A stretch of DNA of 64,000 bases from an uncultured Clostridium sp. (GTDB lineage Bacteria > Bacillota > Clostridia > TANB77 > CAG-508), in assembly GCA_900552555.1 (NCBI GenBank), contig URZW01000002.1:124001-188000 (forward strand), in the 5' to 3' direction. Within the stretch, counting starts at the first letter, position 1, and each line of letters starts with the position of its first letter. The notes under the pieces are model-generated. The model had not been told where the DNA came from, searched no databases, and was given only the letters and a program-made list of their open reading frames with translations. A program made the translations under genes and the position numbers. Shown in pieces: positions 61,769 through 64,000 of this stretch.

Positions 61769-62501
61769 AATTTTTATAATTCAAGAAAAAATAACAAATC
61801 TAATTTATCCACAAACATGCGGAATATGTGGAAAAATAGCCACAAAAACAATATGCCCAAAATGCAATAAAGAACTCAAAAAACAATCAGAAATAAATAT
61901 ATTAACAGAAAACGAAATAGAAGAAAACTTCGAAGAAAGATATTTTAATGAGCTAATGTACATATTTAAATATGAAGGACAAATACGTCAATTAATAATA
62001 GACTATAAATTTAACGAAAAATCATATATGTACAAAACATTTGTAAATTTTTTGTTAAATAATAAAAAAATATTTGAAAATATAAAAAAATATGATAAAA
62101 TTATACCAGTTCCAATAAGCAAAAAAAGATATAAAGAAAGAGGATACAACCAAAGTTTACTAATTGCAAAAGAAATAGTAAGACAGATATCAAAAAGAAG
62201 ATCAGAAATAGACAAAAAAAATACTATAAAAATATCAAAAAAACAAGCAAATTTGGAACTTGTGAATAATTGTTTAATAAAAACAAAAAATATAATAGAA
62301 CAAAGCAAATTAAACAAAGAAGACAGACAACAAAATATACAAGGTGTATACAGCATACAAAATAAAAAAATAATAACAAATAAAAAAATTTTATTAATAG
62401 ACGACATTTATACAACTGGAAACACAGTAAATGAATGTAGTAAAATACTACAACAAGCCAATCCTAAAAAAATAGGAATTTTAGTATTAGCAAAAGATTA
62501 A
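61761..62501 (+). CDS. comF: ComF-family phosphoribosyltransferase-like protein
   Basis: 246 residues, GTG start overlapping toxN. N-terminal zinc finger CGICGKIATKTICPKC, middle KIIPVPISKKRYKERGYNQS, and the PRPP-binding loop ILLIDDIYTTGNTVNECSK. ComF is needed for DNA uptake in Bacillus; the PRTase reaction is unknown. It is in the transcript of the toxin-antitoxin system, or follows it by chance insertion. Confidence 0.92.
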   Translation: MNKIFIIQEKITNLIYPQTCGICGKIATKTICPKCNKELKKQSEINILTENEIEENFEERYFNELMYIFKYEGQIRQLIIDYKFNEKSYMYKTFVNFLLNNKKIFENIKKYDKIIPVPISKKRYKERGYNQSLLIAKEIVRQISKRRSEIDKKNTIKISKKQANLELVNNCLIKTKNIIEQSKLNKEDRQQNIQGVYSIQNKKIITNKKILLIDDIYTTGNTVNECSKILQQANPKKIGILVLAKD

Positions 62502-62540
62502 AAATATATTTTCTGTGATGTGGCAAATTAAAGTATCAAA

Positions 62541-62580
62541 CAAAATGTCCCCAAAAGAACCGTCCCCAAAAGGACAAAAA
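62541..62580. repeat. GTCCCC/GGAC-type repeat upstream of the KAP gene
   Basis: AAAATGTCCCCAAAAGAACC, GTCCCCAAAAGGACAAAAA: the same class of element as at 55003 and 28498. It lies just before the ribosome binding site of the next gene. Confidence 0.55.
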
Positions 62581-62595
62581 GAATGGAGTGAGAAA

Positions 62596-64000
62596 ATGGA
62601 AGATTTAGTAGAGAGTATATTAGACTATGTAAGGTCAGATTACACAGACTATGCCATAATGTTAAATGGAGAATGGGGAGTTGGAAAAACTCATTTTTGG
62701 AATAACAAAATAAAAAAGAAAATTGAATCTATGCAATTGAACGGAAAAAGATATACAACAATATACATGTCATTATATGGAATATCAAACTTAGAAGATA
62801 TAAGCAAAAAAATATTCATAGAAACAACACAATTAATGGACAAAAACCTAAGAAAATTCATGGAATCAAATGGACAAACAACAATACCAGAATATGCAAA
62901 AACTGGATTAGACATGGCAAATTTCTTTGGAGTTACACAAAATGGAGACAAGCTAGATTATGCAGAATTCTTTTCAACAGATGATAAAGTACTATGTTTT
63001 GATGACTTAGAAAGAGCAAATGTTGATGTTATTGATATTTTAGGATATATCAACAACTTTGTTGAACATGACCATATAAAAACAATAATAATATGTAATG
63101 AAAAAGAACTTTCAACAAAATTAAAAAGTTCAAACATAGAAATGAAAACATTTATAGCAACATACTTGTTAGATAAACAAGGAGAGCTAAATACAACAGA
63201 CAAGCCAATGGTTGAGAAAATTCAAAATAAAATTGAGCATGTTTTTGACAAAGCAAATGATTATGAAAGAATTAAAGAAAAGCTAATAGGTGAAACATTT
63301 GAATATGCCCCAAAATTTGATTATATAATAAATGGAATTTTAATGAGATATGAAAGCAACTCCGATTTAATTAGATTTTTGAGAGAAAACACAAGATTGA
63401 TAATATTAACATTTGAAAGAAGCGGAACAAGAAACTTAAGAATATTAAAACATGCATTAAATGACTTCCAAAAAATATATGAAATGGTAGAAAAAAATTA
63501 TCCAAACACAAATAACAGAGTAATGCAAACAATGTTAATATTCACAATAGCAATATCATTTGAAATTAAAGCAGGAAAAATAACAAAAGATAAATTTATC
63601 AATATAAAAGATAACGAAGAATATAAATCAATATTAGTATCATCAAGAACATTAATGGATAACAGACAATTCTATATAAAAGAATTTGATAGCAATTATT
63701 ATTACAACTTCAAATCTGAATACAGATTTTTTAAATTTATAGAGTATTATGTAAGAACAAGAATATTTGATATGAGATTATTTAAAGAAAATATGGAAAC
63801 AATAAGAAATACAGTCGATACAGACAATTTACCTGGATACAAGAGATTACTTACAGAAGAATACTGGAAAATATCAGATGATGAATTTGATAGAGTAATA
63901 AAAGAAGTATTAGAAGAGGTAAAAGAAGGAAATCTAGAGTTAATTGATATAGTCAAAATATATGCATATTTTAGCTATTTTTCAAGAAAAAGCTTAATTG
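62596..64000 (+). CDS. KAP-family P-loop NTPase (partial, runs off the window)
   Basis: At least 468 residues; ATG 62596 follows GGAGTGAGAAA. Walker A is NGEWGVGKTHFW (24-35); Walker B is VLCFDDLERANVDVIDILGY near 133-152, with the DDLER form typical of KAP NTPases. The start is the short DYVRSDYTDYAIML strand. No membrane helix is seen so far. KAP NTPases are patchily spread, often on mobile or defence islands, and some act against phage. The neighbouring type III system supports such a role, but this is inference. Confidence 0.85.
   Translation, partial: MEDLVESILDYVRSDYTDYAIMLNGEWGVGKTHFWNNKIKKKIESMQLNGKRYTTIYMSLYGISNLEDISKKIFIETTQLMDKNLRKFMESNGQTTIPEYAKTGLDMANFFGVTQNGDKLDYAEFFSTDDKVLCFDDLERANVDVIDILGYINNFVEHDHIKTIIICNEKELSTKLKSSNIEMKTFIATYLLDKQGELNTTDKPMVEKIQNKIEHVFDKANDYERIKEKLIGETFEYAPKFDYIINGILMRYESNSDLIRFLRENTRLIILTFERSGTRNLRILKHALNDFQKIYEMVEKNYPNTNNRVMQTMLIFTIAISFEIKAGKITKDKFINIKDNEEYKSILVSSRTLMDNRQFYIKEFDSNYYYNFKSEYRFFKFIEYYVRTRIFDMRLFKENMETIRNTVDTDNLPGYKRLLTEEYWKISDDEFDRVIKEVLEEVKEGNLELIDIVKIYAYFSYFSRKSLI

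Overview
The window comes from a strongly AT-rich, single-membrane, spore-forming anaerobe of the Clostridia, most likely an uncultured gut-type lineage. The evidence is AT-biased codon use (AGA for Arg, AAA for Lys), strong AGGAGG ribosome binding sites, a GerA/GerB/GerC germinant receptor, sporulation proteins YqfC and YqfD, a PdaA-like deacetylase, L-lactate dehydrogenase, and the Firmicutes-type S10-spc-alpha ribosomal cluster. No tRNA, rRNA or CRISPR array was found.

Layout. 1-7.9 kb: zinc-ribbon membrane protein, an unrecognised protein, uvrC, a GT39-like glycosyltransferase, two small membrane peptides, an RlmI-like methyltransferase and a frameshifted RluA-family pseudouridine synthase. 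8.1-11.2 kb: a complete agr-type quorum-sensing locus, agrBD converging on agrCA. 11.5-21.6 kb: sporulation and housekeeping genes (pdaA-like, yqfC, yqfD, ybeY, DUF3048, ylbF, secG, inositol-phosphatase family, rnr). 21.7-26 kb: gerABC on the minus strand. 26.3-37 kb: transglutaminase, P-loop/Asp23 protein, plsC, typA, tRNA-modification genes trmR and trhP, a RelA/SpoT-domain protein and ldh. 37.1-55 kb: the S10-spc-alpha supercluster from a strong promoter and long leader through rplQ, with secY, adk, map, infA and rpoA; rpmD (L30) is absent and an extra small ORF sits after rplW. 55-64 kb: accessory genes (XRE regulator, pilin-like/discoidin protein, metallopeptidase, Dps, recD2 with a frameshift), a type III toxin-antitoxin locus (ToxI repeats plus ToxN), comF, and a KAP-type NTPase running off the end.

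The most notable signal is translational. Two otherwise intact genes, the RluA-family synthase and recD2, each carry a single +1 frame change at exactly the same heptamer, CGGAAGT. In both, dropping the C of an in-frame CGG restores a conserved Gly-Ser. CGG does not appear in frame in any host-like gene I checked; it occurs only in four genes with atypical codon use. This fits CGG being an unassigned or hungry codon that triggers +1 frameshifting.

Several families of dispersed palindromic repeats fill the intergenic spaces: a 55-60 bp element repeated six times just upstream of ribosomal-protein ribosome binding sites, a ~125 bp palindrome present twice, a long palindromic MITE-like family, and GGGACGTCCC-type terminator repeats.
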